From positions 1 to 46,648 of the forward strand of contig JAOUBX010000031.1 of the NCBI GenBank assembly GCA_029860075.1: a DNA stretch of 46,648 bases, written 5' to 3'. The number at the start of each line of letters is the position of its first letter. The stretch's first letter is position 1. The DNA is from Deltaproteobacteria bacterium. GTDB taxonomy: Bacteria; Desulfobacterota; JADFVX01. The notes under the pieces are model-generated. The model was not told the DNA's origin and searched no databases. It worked only from the letters and a program-made list of their open reading frames with translations. The translations under genes and the position numbers were made by a program. Shown piece after piece: positions 17,826 to 26,566 of this stretch.

Positions 17826-18554
17826 TTATAAATCGAACGGCATAATATAACCCAGGCTAATGGAATTTCTGTTGTAGCTGGAGAAATCATAATTGGGAAG
17901 ATAAGAATAGCTCACAAAAAAATGGTTATATTTTACGGTTGTAAAATAACCTGTTTTCCAGTCACTCCTTGGAACAGCGCCTACTCTTAAATAATGCTTT
18001 TCAGTGGCCAGCGTATTGCTGATAACAATGGAATAGCGGCCCGACTCTCTTGGATCATTAAAATATATAGCCGAAAAGTAATTGTAGTCGCCGTAATACC
18101 TGTCAAAGCCTATACCATAAACGGTAAGGTTTGTTTTCTCATCGGCCCTTTCAGGCTCCGAAACATGAATGTACCTGGCAACAAGCTTTCCCACAAACCC
18201 TCCTGACAGAACCTGGTCCGTATAAACCTGATAGGATTCGTCATTTTCCTTAATCCTCACCCGGGCTCCATAGAGGGAATTTCTCTTGTCCTTCAGATAA
18301 GCCCCCGCCTCTCCCCCTCTCTGCCGGTTTCCAAAATAGGCGGCGCCGTAAACCTGTTTATAATCTACCCGAACAGCTTTATCCCGGTAAACATGGTCAC
18401 CTTTATTTTTTACCTTTTCATGGCTGTCTTCAATATAGTCAAATATAAATGTAATCTGATCAGCAGCAAAGAGACAGCTTCCTTTTAGCAGCAACAGGTT
18501 CACTATTAGCGTGCCGACAAGCATCCCCAATTTAAATTTATGATACTTTTTCAT
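17826..18554 (-). CDS. Predicted outer-membrane beta-barrel protein (YaiO-like)
   Basis: About 242 residues from the ATG at 18554, which lies inside the last codons of the upstream glycosyltransferase gene (17-base overlap); an in-frame start at 18641 would overlap it much more. Residues 1-30 are a signal peptide ending FAAD. The mature part alternates Tyr/Phe with polar residues (RYYGDYNYFSAIYFND, YNHFFVSYSYL), as expected for an eight- to twelve-strand barrel. In E. coli the barrel YaiO is encoded next to the glycosyltransferase YaiP; the arrangement here is similar. It is probably the export pore or a surface partner of the polysaccharide made by its neighbour. The family label is tentative. 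Confidence 0.75.
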   Translation of the reverse strand: MKKYHKFKLGMLVGTLIVNLLLLKGSCLFAADQITFIFDYIEDSHEKVKNKGDHVYRDKAVRVDYKQVYGAAYFGNRQRGGEAGAYLKDKRNSLYGARVRIKENDESYQVYTDQVLSGGFVGKLVARYIHVSEPERADEKTNLTVYGIGFDRYYGDYNYFSAIYFNDPRESGRYSIVISNTLATEKHYLRVGAVPRSDWKTGYFTTVKYNHFFVSYSYLPNYDFSSYNRNSISLGYIMPFDL

Positions 18555-21500
18555 AAACCGGTTTCCATCTTCCCGTAACAAAGCGATGCCATAACCAGAC
18601 AAATCCCCCGCCGACGCGAAGGAAGGTGCTGTAAATACCATAGAGGGGAAACAGGATAAATGCAGGGAAATAGTATTTCATAAGGGGGAGTTTCTTTTCA
18701 ACAACGAGAAAAGGGTAAACTTCCAGGGCAAGATAGAAAAAATAGAGGAAAAGCACAGCCCCCCAGTAGTGGTAATACAAAATAAGGAACAGTGAAAATA
18801 TTTTCAGGGGATCGCTTAAGATGACGTAAAAGTTGTAAAGCATCTCAAAACGAAGCCTTGCCGGCATATTTTTCAAAAAAAGTATCTTCAGGTAAAATCC
18901 GGCAAGTCTGTAATAACCGGGATACCAGCTAAAAAGCCGCTGCTTTGTAAGGTCCTTCAGATTATCAGGGCATACGGTCCAGACATTATCATTAACAAAA
19001 GCAACTTTTCCGTCGTTTAGCAGGTTGATAAGGGTCCGTTCAAAGTCCTCACCGGGAAAAATACCCGAATGTTTTTCTTCCAGTTTCATCAGCTTTTCCG
19101 TATTAAAGAGCCCCACCGCCCCGGAAATACAACTGACGCTGACCGTTTTGTCCTGAAACCTCCGCCCTATTTCCATGGACTTTGCATACTCGTAGCGCTG
19201 AAGACAACTGACAATATCCTTGCCATTATAATTCTCCCTTACTCTTCTGCAAGGGAGAACATAAAAAGCCACTCCTGTGTTTCCTTCTTCAAGAAGTGAG
19301 GTGGGAAGAAAAGTATTCTGCAAACGCACGTCATCATCGAGCAACAGGGTATAGCGTGTCCTTACTTTTTTGAGACCCTCGTAGACCGCTTTTACTTTCC
19401 CGCTGTTATTCTCCATAGAGTGGACCCTCACGCCCTTCTGCCTGGCAATTTCCGCCGTATCGTCACTGCTTCCGTCATCAATAATGAGGATCTGGTCTTT
19501 GGGAAGTATATTGAGAAGCCCTTCAATGGTATATTCCACTGCTTTTCCCGTGTTATAGCAGGGCACAAGGGCCGTAACCCGGGATATGTCCGACTTATAC
19601 TCCCGTGGTGTAGCCCGATGGACTATTTCGATAAAGACCTTTAAACCGTCAATCAATATAAAGACAACAAAAAGCCAGAAAAAATGGTATAGGGCCTTAA
19701 TGTCCGGTGGGGGAAGAGAAAATATACCCGCATGAACGGCAATATATAATACGGCGCCGGCCAGAACAAGGGAAACGAGATATGCCGACATGCGGGCCAT
19801 GGTTCTCACAACCCTCGTCTGGAAACTTTCACCCTTGACCACTTTGATAGTCGCAAGGGGAAAAAGGGCCGCTATCATGTCGCTGCCGCTTTCTTTTTCA
19901 ATCATTAGAGCAACGAGCCAGCTATCTTTAGTCCGCTTTGTCCAGGCTGTTTTTGCCGGATAAGAAATCCCTTTGCCCTTAACATCTATTTCAATAATAA
20001 TATCTCGAAGGAGAGGGCCCGGTTCTTCTGCTACTTTTACAAGAATGCCGCTTGAACTGGCATCAACAGTCGTCCCTTTAATCTCCCTTGTGGGAAGAAG
20101 AATCCTGCAACCTGTTTGCACATTATAACGGGGCGCCTTCCTGTGAAGGTCGATCTCATCGGTAAAAACTCTTGCCGCTGAAGTCAAAAGTCCCTCAAGC
20201 GCCAGGCGATGAGGATTTACATTGACAATCTCTTCAAACCACTCCTCTTCTTCACAATAGATCCACTCAATGAGACGCTCTTTCTGCCGTTCCGACATAT
20301 CAACAAACATGAGACCGACAGATGCCCTGTCTCCGGAAATCACTTCATTTCTCATGACCTTGCAGGACAATTGAAATTTTGAAGCCGCCTGAATCTCAAG
20401 GTCAAGCTCCCCCGGAATCGGTTCCGGCCCGGACATAATGAGCGATATGCCGCTTTCGCTTATCTCTATCGAAGTGGCATCCCATCTTTTATTTTCTGAT
20501 ATTAAGCGGCATTGAACTTCCCTGAATATCCTCGGTCGTCCCCGTTTTCGGGGACGACCATAAACAGAAGCAATGGCTGCCGTCAGGAGTGTCATATTGT
20601 AGAGTATCCAGAAAGCCCCCGTCATAAGAAAGTCCTGTGAAATAATACCCTTCAGAAAAAAGAGAGAACCTGTTATAAGACCGGTCAGTTGAAGAGCCCA
20701 GAGAGCAATAAGAGGGACCAGCGGCCTTGCAACAGGTTTGCCTGACAATGAATCAGCATCCCTGCCAAAAAGTTTTTCTGTTAACGCTATCAATATAGAT
20801 GAGATGCCCGCCGTATCATAAACGGCGGCAAAAAGAGGATGACGATAGCTCCGGCTAAAGAGGTTAAGGGTTATGATCTGGAGTATGAAAAAGGGGATAA
20901 AAATTAAGGACAGCGTCTCAATGGGCGCAAGGAAAGGCGCCAGACCTGTCATAAAAAAGAGAGGCACTATCATATATAAAACCCTTGGGAGGCTGTTGAG
21001 TTCATTCATTATGAGGCCCATATAGGCAAGTCTTTGGGAAAGGGACAAGCGGTAACGAAAGAAAAGGAAAGGAATGAAAAGCCGGCCCGAGCGTGTGAAT
21101 TTCCAGGCCCGCTTTCTGAAGAAGTTCTCCTCCTCTTCAAGGGATGTGTTAAAAATAAGATTATTGTTCAGATAAACCGGTTTCCAGCCCTTCCCTATAA
21201 GAAGGGCATTCATCCTTATATTCATACCTATTTTGACAGACTCATCGCTTAAGGCGTCCCGAAGCGCTTCTTTTCGGAAGATGATGCCCTGCCATGAGGG
21301 GGTTGACGCACGGAAACGGTCAAGTCCGGGCTCTACCACTTTTTCATACAACTTCTTTTCGTTCGATAAATCACGCCTGAGTATAAGCGCCTGCTGGAGC
21401 GGGTCTGAACTCAGGTTGTGACAGGGGGTCCTGACAAAAGCAACCTTTTCATCTTCAAAAGAGGGGACGGTTTTTTTCAGGTAACTTTTTACCGGCACAT

Positions 21501-21993
21501 GTCCGCACTTAAGCAGCATAACCAGTTCCGCAGGAAGGCCTTTTATTCCTTCAAGGATTAACTCTTCGAGACAGGCCCCTTCTTTTTCAATTTTAACAGG
21601 CCTGCATTTATGCTTTTTTGCCAGCCTCTCTACGCCATCATTCCGGCCATCTCTATCAATAATCGATATAGCCACCTTGCCGGCAGGGTAATTGAGGGCC
21701 TTGCATGCAATGATCGTTTTTTGAAGATCATCAATTGAGTTATTATCTGTTGTAATAAAAATATTAACAGCAGGGTGAGATTTACTCTCAGGCCCCGGGG
21801 AATTTTTCCTTTTATGTGCTGCACTTATATAAATAAGAAGGATAGCGGCAAGGAAACTGTAAACTTCCGTGGCATAAAGCGCCGAGCTTACAAAGGTTGC
21901 AAACAGGTTTTCATTGTTGACAGTAAAAAAAAGGCGCCAGCAAAGATAGGTGAGACCGGAAAAAAAATAGATTAAGAAAATAAATAATTTCAT
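18538..21993 (-). CDS. Giant membrane glycosyltransferase: degenerate GT2, two PilZ domains, active GT2
   Basis: 1151 residues. Order: two N-terminal membrane segments; a cellulose-synthase-like GT2 domain at 74-300 with its catalytic signature lost (the DxD position reads LLKCGHVP and the usual product-gate motif is only RKRAWKF); membrane segments at about 335-470; PilZ domain 1 at about 482-580 with a basic arm RKRGRPRIFR and a degenerate ExSxxG (510-515); PilZ domain 2 at about 615-710 with canonical RxxxR (618-622) and DxSxxG (644-649); two membrane segments at 735-785; a GT2 domain at 806-1045 with IIDDGSSDD, LLLDDDV, GEDFE and QRLFSW; then C-terminal membrane segments. It therefore looks like a processive polysaccharide synthase switched on by c-di-GMP through PilZ 2. 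It overlaps the barrel gene downstream. Confidence 0.85.
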   Translation of the reverse strand: MKLFIFLIYFFSGLTYLCWRLFFTVNNENLFATFVSSALYATEVYSFLAAILLIYISAAHKRKNSPGPESKSHPAVNIFITTDNNSIDDLQKTIIACKALNYPAGKVAISIIDRDGRNDGVERLAKKHKCRPVKIEKEGACLEELILEGIKGLPAELVMLLKCGHVPVKSYLKKTVPSFEDEKVAFVRTPCHNLSSDPLQQALILRRDLSNEKKLYEKVVEPGLDRFRASTPSWQGIIFRKEALRDALSDESVKIGMNIRMNALLIGKGWKPVYLNNNLIFNTSLEEEENFFRKRAWKFTRSGRLFIPFLFFRYRLSLSQRLAYMGLIMNELNSLPRVLYMIVPLFFMTGLAPFLAPIETLSLIFIPFFILQIITLNLFSRSYRHPLFAAVYDTAGISSILIALTEKLFGRDADSLSGKPVARPLVPLIALWALQLTGLITGSLFFLKGIISQDFLMTGAFWILYNMTLLTAAIASVYGRPRKRGRPRIFREVQCRLISENKRWDATSIEISESGISLIMSGPEPIPGELDLEIQAASKFQLSCKVMRNEVISGDRASVGLMFVDMSERQKERLIEWIYCEEEEWFEEIVNVNPHRLALEGLLTSAARVFTDEIDLHRKAPRYNVQTGCRILLPTREIKGTTVDASSSGILVKVAEEPGPLLRDIIIEIDVKGKGISYPAKTAWTKRTKDSWLVALMIEKESGSDMIAALFPLATIKVVKGESFQTRVVRTMARMSAYLVSLVLAGAVLYIAVHAGIFSLPPPDIKALYHFFWLFVVFILIDGLKVFIEIVHRATPREYKSDISRVTALVPCYNTGKAVEYTIEGLLNILPKDQILIIDDGSSDDTAEIARQKGVRVHSMENNSGKVKAVYEGLKKVRTRYTLLLDDDVRLQNTFLPTSLLEEGNTGVAFYVLPCRRVRENYNGKDIVSCLQRYEYAKSMEIGRRFQDKTVSVSCISGAVGLFNTEKLMKLEEKHSGIFPGEDFERTLINLLNDGKVAFVNDNVWTVCPDNLKDLTKQRLFSWYPGYYRLAGFYLKILFLKNMPARLRFEMLYNFYVILSDPLKIFSLFLILYYHYWGAVLFLYFFYLALEVYPFLVVEKKLPLMKYYFPAFILFPLYGIYSTFLRVGGGFVWLWHRFVTGRWKPVYEKVS

Positions 21994-22346
21994 TTATCGA
22001 AATGGGATTTCCCGAAAAAATAATCTGTCAGGGAATTATACCGTGCAATTCCGCTGACTCCCCATCCATCAAACCCTATGGACAGGCGGACAACTTTCTT
22101 AGGCAAAAAAACGGTGACGTCGTATAGTACAACCAAAGCGGTCTCTTTGTCCAGAAAGGACAGACCGGGACGGTTTAAAATGAGCGCTAAAAAAGAGAAG
22201 CGCTTGAAGAGGGCCTAGTTAATGAAATTCGCTTTTTTTAGAGGCTTGTCATTTTCTTTTTTCCGGGGCAGCTTCCCGGCTCTGCAACAGAAGGACCCTT
22301 TTTACTTCCTGTCGCGGCGAGCCTTCGGCAAGGCGCCGGCCGGGAA
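21994..22346 (-). other. Gene-free stretch upstream of the PilZ synthase
   Basis: About 350 bases between the synthase start and the selenoprotein stop, presumably the synthase leader and promoter on the minus strand. I looked for a c-di-GMP (GEMM) riboswitch and found none of its conserved tetraloop-receptor segments. A hairpin-like G/C-rich stretch at about 22310-22340, just behind the selenoprotein stop, contains the palindrome GCCTTCGGCAAGGC, but it has no clear T run. Confidence 0.4.
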
Positions 22347-23147
22347 TTAAAGAGGCGGATACTTTTCCCTTTTCCATTTATAAGGAAGGTCGACAATGGT
22401 TCCCGGCGCTTCTATCTCTGCCAGGTAGCGAAAAGCCTCTCTTATGACGGCAACCTGCTGGGGAATGTTTCCTGCTTCACCAAGGGGATGGCCGAAAGGC
22501 CAGCGCAGGAAGAGCGCTCTCGGGGGCTTAACCTCCTCCGTCAGCTTTCTGAGGATAGAAATGGAAATGGTGGGGATACGGGCCTCTTCAATTGCTCTTT
22601 GTATCAGTCCGACGGACTGATTGCAGATCCCTCAGCCAGGGGTAAGGAGGGCAATGTCTGCACCGTCAGCTCTGAGTTTTCCTGCAACTTCGGGGGCCGT
22701 CTCATGGATAAGAGAATCGATCTTGTTTCCCACAATATGGCCCATAAAACCATAGTGCCTCGGCGCCAGCTCCCCTATTTCGCCTCTTTTAGCCATCTCC
22801 CTCAGTCTCTCCAGGGGAAAGACGATATTAATGTCCTTGTCGGCGCCGGTATGGTCGTAATACTTGTGGGTGATCATGAGATCTTCCACCCCGGCACGAG
22901 CCGAAATTTCCCTGAAGGTAAAATCCCCCTCTTCATCGTCCATATCGAAGGGAGGCTGGTCCTTCATATGGACACCGGCCGTGGTAACGAGGGCGACCTT
23001 GCACTTTGCAAGGTCACCGGTAAAGGGCGTCCAGGGAATGCCGCTGCTCTCAACGGCCTGGTAACTTTCAGCCCAGCGCTCCGCAATAAAGGGGAATCGG
23101 CTAAAAAGCCGGGTAATGATTCTTTCTTTCAAACCCTTGCTTTCCAT
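22347..23147 (-). CDS. GrdB/PrdB-family selenoprotein with in-frame UGA (Sec172)
   Basis: Read through the UGA at 22632-22634, the frame runs on for 94 sense codons to a TAA at 22347, giving 266 residues. The sequence around the UGA is LLTPG-U-GICNQSVGL, a UxxC redox motif as in glycine/sarcosine/betaine reductase GrdB (UGTC) and proline reductase PrdB. Downstream protein is clearly coding and family-like (ALFLRWPFGHPLGEAGNIP). A perfect hairpin starts 10 bases after the UGA, as expected of a bacterial SECIS. The N-terminal half contains TTAGVHMKDQPPFD and THKYYDHTGADKDINIVFP. Members of this family are known in Sec-using Deltaproteobacteria, but a substrate has not been fixed for this short version. 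Read as a stop, the UGA would leave a 171-residue truncation without its redox centre. Confidence 0.88.
22603..22621 (-). promoter_or_regulatory. Bacterial SECIS hairpin of the selenoprotein gene
   Basis: In the mRNA the arms AUCAGUCC and GGACUGAU form a perfect eight-base stem closed by the loop GUC. The base of the stem is 10 bases behind the UGA. Position, stem length and a G at the start of a small apical loop match what is known for bacterial SECIS elements recognised by SelB. The hairpin lies inside the coding sequence, so the encoded residues (NQSVGLI) are constrained too. Confidence 0.78.
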
Positions 23148-23305
23148 AACAAACTATAGTAGCTTTCATTTCTGCCAATAACAACTTTTTTCTCTCTGAA
23201 AATGCTATTTTATATCATTGACAGTGAATCATTTTTATGATAACTCAATCATTATCCATATGATATACTTATGCATTGCCGAATCCAGAAAATAAGGATA
23301 TTGAT

Positions 23306-25003
23306 GTGCCGGAAAACTTAACAAATCAGGAAAATGAAGAAAAACCGGAAGTTAACAAGGAAGAACTGGCGTCCATAACCCATGTCATCCAGTCTTTGAC
23401 AAAAGCGGCCAAAGCGTTCAAAATCTATCTTCCCAACAATCCGCTCCATAAAAAGTTTTTTGAGCAGCTTACGGCAAATATGGATAAGCATCTCGAAGAC
23501 TTTGGCGACCTCAAACTTGAAGTAGAACAGTTTGAGATGAAATTCAGAAGGCATACCGTCTATCAGAACATTGACGCCAAAGACAGTCTGGCATTCAAGC
23601 TCAACTCCGACGGGCTCACCTCCATTTCATTTCTCGAAGGAATAGAAAAGGATGAGGTCTATGCTTTTCTCGATATTATCGGTCAGGAAGCCCCCTACGA
23701 AACAGATGACGATATCGTTACCCGGCTATGGACAAAAAACCTGCCCCATATCCAGTATGAAGTATCGGAAGACGATGAGGAATTTGATAGTGATTCCATA
23801 GGCACAGGGCGTTCTTCTTCACCGGACCAGAAAGAAAGAGTCGAGCAGGCAAGCAAAAGTATTCCCAAACCACCGCCATTACCCACACCCCTTACGCTGT
23901 CGCAAAGCATTCTAACGCTTACGGACAAAGAGATAGCATGGCTCAAGCAGGCAAGAAATTTTGAAGAAAAAAGACGGCCTGTTGACGATGTAATCAGCAT
24001 CCTCACAGCCATTCTTCTCTCTACAAGGGAGCTGACTACATTCCGTGACTTTCTTTCCGTTACGGTCAATCTCATCAGAGACCTGATTGAGGCAGGAGAA
24101 GTCCATTATTCCCTTGAACTGATCAACTTTGTTCTCCTGCTCAACAAAAGAAGAGAAGCGCCGGATGAATTCATCAAGGTTATTTTAGAAGCAAAAAAGA
24201 GCATGCTTTCAGAAGAAATGATTTCAGGGCTTGAAAAAATAGTGGACCAAACGGATAGGGTAAAACCCGTCCAGTTAAAAAAACTCATTCTCATGTTCGG
24301 AAAAGAGGCAATAAAGCCCATGTGCAATCTCCTTGGCGTTGCTTCACGAAAAGACATGAGAAAGGTCCTTATTGAAAGCCTTGTTGAGATAGGGAGAGAT
24401 CAACCGGAAGAGTTCTTTTCATTCCTTAAGGACGAAAGATGGTATCTTGTAAGGAATGCCGTTTTAATTCTCAGGCTCATTGGAGACCCTACGGCCCTCA
24501 ACCATATACGAAATCTCATATCGCACAAGGACCCGAGAATAAGAAAAGAAGTGCTTTTTTACCTCCAGACCATTTCCGGTGAAGCCGCTTATGAAAATAT
24601 GCTTCGATTTTTGTTGGACAAAATGAGCAGTCTCAGGGTAAGAGCGCTTAGAACACTGGTAAAAGCAAAGTATACTAAAGGGACCAAACAGATTCTCAAA
24701 ATTATAGAGGCTGAAAGCTTTGAGGGGAAGGAACTGCCTGAAAAGAAGGTTTTTTTTGAGGCATTAGGATCACTTGGATCGGAGGAAATAATCCCCTTTC
24801 TCCGGGAAATACTGATGAAAAAATTCTGGTTCAACAAATCAAAGGAAAGGGAAGATGTTATCTGTGCTGCGTCAGCCTTGAGACAACTTGGCTCACCAAA
24901 AGCAATAGAAACCCTTAATGAAGCCCTTTCCGCCAAAAAGGGGGAGGTTAAAGAGATTGTTGAGCAGACCTTGAGAGCCATGGCAGCAGCGCAGACAAGG
25001 TAA
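23306..25003 (+). CDS. HEAT-repeat protein
   Basis: About 565 residues from a GTG at 23306 with AAGGA seven bases upstream; an in-frame TTG at 23276 lacks such a site. The N-terminal 130 residues are helical (HVIQSLTKAAKAFKIYLPNN), followed by an acidic and Pro-rich linker (SIPKPPPLPTPLTL). From about 330 on there are armadillo/HEAT-type helical pairs (RWYLVRNAVLILRLIGDPTA, DPRIRKEVLFYLQTISG, SLRVRALRTLVKAKY). These make a protein-binding superhelix with no catalytic residues. The HD-GYP gene follows after 23 bases, so the protein is probably a scaffold or regulator for that phosphodiesterase. The N-terminal helical region has a counterpart of similar style in the HD-GYP protein. Confidence 0.82.
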   Translation: MPENLTNQENEEKPEVNKEELASITHVIQSLTKAAKAFKIYLPNNPLHKKFFEQLTANMDKHLEDFGDLKLEVEQFEMKFRRHTVYQNIDAKDSLAFKLNSDGLTSISFLEGIEKDEVYAFLDIIGQEAPYETDDDIVTRLWTKNLPHIQYEVSEDDEEFDSDSIGTGRSSSPDQKERVEQASKSIPKPPPLPTPLTLSQSILTLTDKEIAWLKQARNFEEKRRPVDDVISILTAILLSTRELTTFRDFLSVTVNLIRDLIEAGEVHYSLELINFVLLLNKRREAPDEFIKVILEAKKSMLSEEMISGLEKIVDQTDRVKPVQLKKLILMFGKEAIKPMCNLLGVASRKDMRKVLIESLVEIGRDQPEEFFSFLKDERWYLVRNAVLILRLIGDPTALNHIRNLISHKDPRIRKEVLFYLQTISGEAAYENMLRFLLDKMSSLRVRALRTLVKAKYTKGTKQILKIIEAESFEGKELPEKKVFFEALGSLGSEEIIPFLREILMKKFWFNKSKEREDVICAASALRQLGSPKAIETLNEALSAKKGEVKEIVEQTLRAMAAAQTR

Positions 25004-25026
25004 GTTCTAATCAGACAGGACAGTCA

Positions 25027-26460
25027 ATGAGCGAAAACAATATTTCATTACAGGCCGAGGAGGTAGTTAACAGGATATGCAAAACCCTGCTTTACCACTT
25101 TTTTGTTCTTCTTAAAACAGCCAAAAACTACGATTACGGGCATTCAGCCATGAATTCTCCCATATCGAAAGTTCTAGGCATCATTAAAGAACTTAAGGCC
25201 AAAAAGGAAGATACGTCGATAAAGCTGAAAGGGGGCTATCTCTTCGTCGGTGAACACCGTCTGAAACCTGACAAATCGGCCATCGAACCTTTCACATTCA
25301 CTATGGGTGAACTGAAGAGGTACTTTATCGGCGCCATAAATTTTGACAGCCATGTAACAGCTGCCGATATCGGCAAATTTGCCTACTCATTCGGCGAAGT
25401 AGAACCCTTACCCTCACCTCAGACATTTGAAAAGTTCCAGGAAAAGCTCGAAGAGTTGGATATTAAAAGCATCACCATCGAGGTGCTTACAGAAAAGAAG
25501 GGAATGGCAGGGGATGAATTAGAGAGCAACAAGGAACGGGCAAAACTCCTCTATGCAAAGACGATCAGCGCTGTTACCGACGTTATGGAAGATGTAAAAA
25601 TCGGCCAGACGCTGAAGCTGAAAAAATCAAAACGGGTCATACAGAGCATGATCGACCAGATGCTCACAGCGGAAACCAACCTTATCGGACTGACCACTAT
25701 TCGCTGCCACGATGAATACACCTATCATCATTCAGTCAACGTCTGCATCCTTTCACTGGGAATAGGGCAAAGGATAGGCCTTAAAAAAGCGACCCTCTGC
25801 GAACTCGGACTGGCATCCCTCTTTCACGATATAGGCAAGTCGGATATTCCCCTTCAGATTCTCAATAAACCGGCGCCATTTACCGATGAAGAGTGGGCAG
25901 TCATGAAAAGCCACCCCCTGCACGGGGTAAAGGAACTGATGAAACTAAAAGGGCTCGACACCTTGAGCGCAAGGATAATTACAGGCGCATTTGAACACCA
26001 CCTGAACCTTAACAACTCGGGTTATCCCAACATCGTCTACAAACGGGAAATGAGCCTCTTTGGCAGAATTATTGCCATTGCCGACTGTTATGACGGCGTC
26101 ACTTCATCAAGGGTCTATTCGAGAAAGCCGATGACACCGGACAAGGCCCTGAAATTTATGAGCGACAGGGCCGGAGAAATTTACGATCCCGTACTGCTAA
26201 AACTCTTCATCAATTGCGTAGGTGTTTACCCTGTCGGCTCACTGGTTCTCTTAAGCACGAGAGAACTGGCCGTTGTCATGGAGAGCAACCCTGCGCCTGA
26301 AATGTGGGATTCCCCTGTCATTAAGCTCATCAGTGATAGGGCAGGAAATGAAATCGACGGGCCGGAGATAGACCTTGCCGACGCAAATAAGGAAAGGAGA
26401 ATTGCAGAAGCCGTCGACCCCGAAGAGTACCACATCGATATAAGCCGCTACTTCCTCTAG
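25027..26460 (+). CDS. HD-GYP domain phosphodiesterase
   Basis: 477 residues. The N-terminal 190 residues have no recognised domain but resemble the start of the preceding HEAT protein in length and helical style (LLYHFFVLLKTAKNYDYGHS). The HD-GYP domain spans about 205-400: the HDE..HH cluster near 228-235, catalytic HD at 267-268 (LFHDIGKSD), HPLHG at 296-300, EHH at 323-325 and the GYP signature at 332-334 (NNSGYPN), then DCYDGVTSSRVYS. Such proteins hydrolyse c-di-GMP or related cyclic dinucleotides using two or three metals. It has no receiver domain; the N-terminal region or the HEAT protein may supply control. The PilZ-containing synthase 3 kb away gives it a plausible target signal. 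Confidence 0.92.
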   Translation: MSENNISLQAEEVVNRICKTLLYHFFVLLKTAKNYDYGHSAMNSPISKVLGIIKELKAKKEDTSIKLKGGYLFVGEHRLKPDKSAIEPFTFTMGELKRYFIGAINFDSHVTAADIGKFAYSFGEVEPLPSPQTFEKFQEKLEELDIKSITIEVLTEKKGMAGDELESNKERAKLLYAKTISAVTDVMEDVKIGQTLKLKKSKRVIQSMIDQMLTAETNLIGLTTIRCHDEYTYHHSVNVCILSLGIGQRIGLKKATLCELGLASLFHDIGKSDIPLQILNKPAPFTDEEWAVMKSHPLHGVKELMKLKGLDTLSARIITGAFEHHLNLNNSGYPNIVYKREMSLFGRIIAIADCYDGVTSSRVYSRKPMTPDKALKFMSDRAGEIYDPVLLKLFINCVGVYPVGSLVLLSTRELAVVMESNPAPEMWDSPVIKLISDRAGNEIDGPEIDLADANKERRIAEAVDPEEYHIDISRYFL

Positions 26461-26509
26461 CGCCCTATAAAAAGCTTTCCCTCATTTACTCTGGTGCGCC
26501 GCAAAAACC

Positions 26510-26536
26510 TTGTTATTTCCAGCCATTTAGTATAAA
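26510..26536 (+). promoter_or_regulatory. Possible promoter of the rib operon
   Basis: TTGTTA (26510-26515) and TATAAA (26531-26536) lie 15 bases apart, a shorter spacing than the usual 17. The position, about 30 bases ahead of the ribD start, is sensible. No FMN riboswitch is visible in the 106 bases between the HD-GYP gene and ribD. Confidence 0.3.
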
Positions 26537-26566
26537 ATTGTTCATTTCGAGCGGGATTTAAAAAAG

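Noticed and set aside
22632..23147. A 171-residue protein ending at the UGA
   Set aside because: The coding sequence clearly continues past the UGA with a UxxC motif and a SECIS-like hairpin, so the UGA is better read as selenocysteine.
22488..23159. A 223-codon plus-strand frame opposite the selenoprotein gene
   Set aside because: It has no domain, has Arg/Gly-rich low-quality composition, and is fully explained as antisense to the minus-strand selenoprotein gene.
26461..26566. FMN riboswitch ahead of the riboflavin operon
   Set aside because: None of the conserved RFN-element segments is present in this leader or before ribBA.
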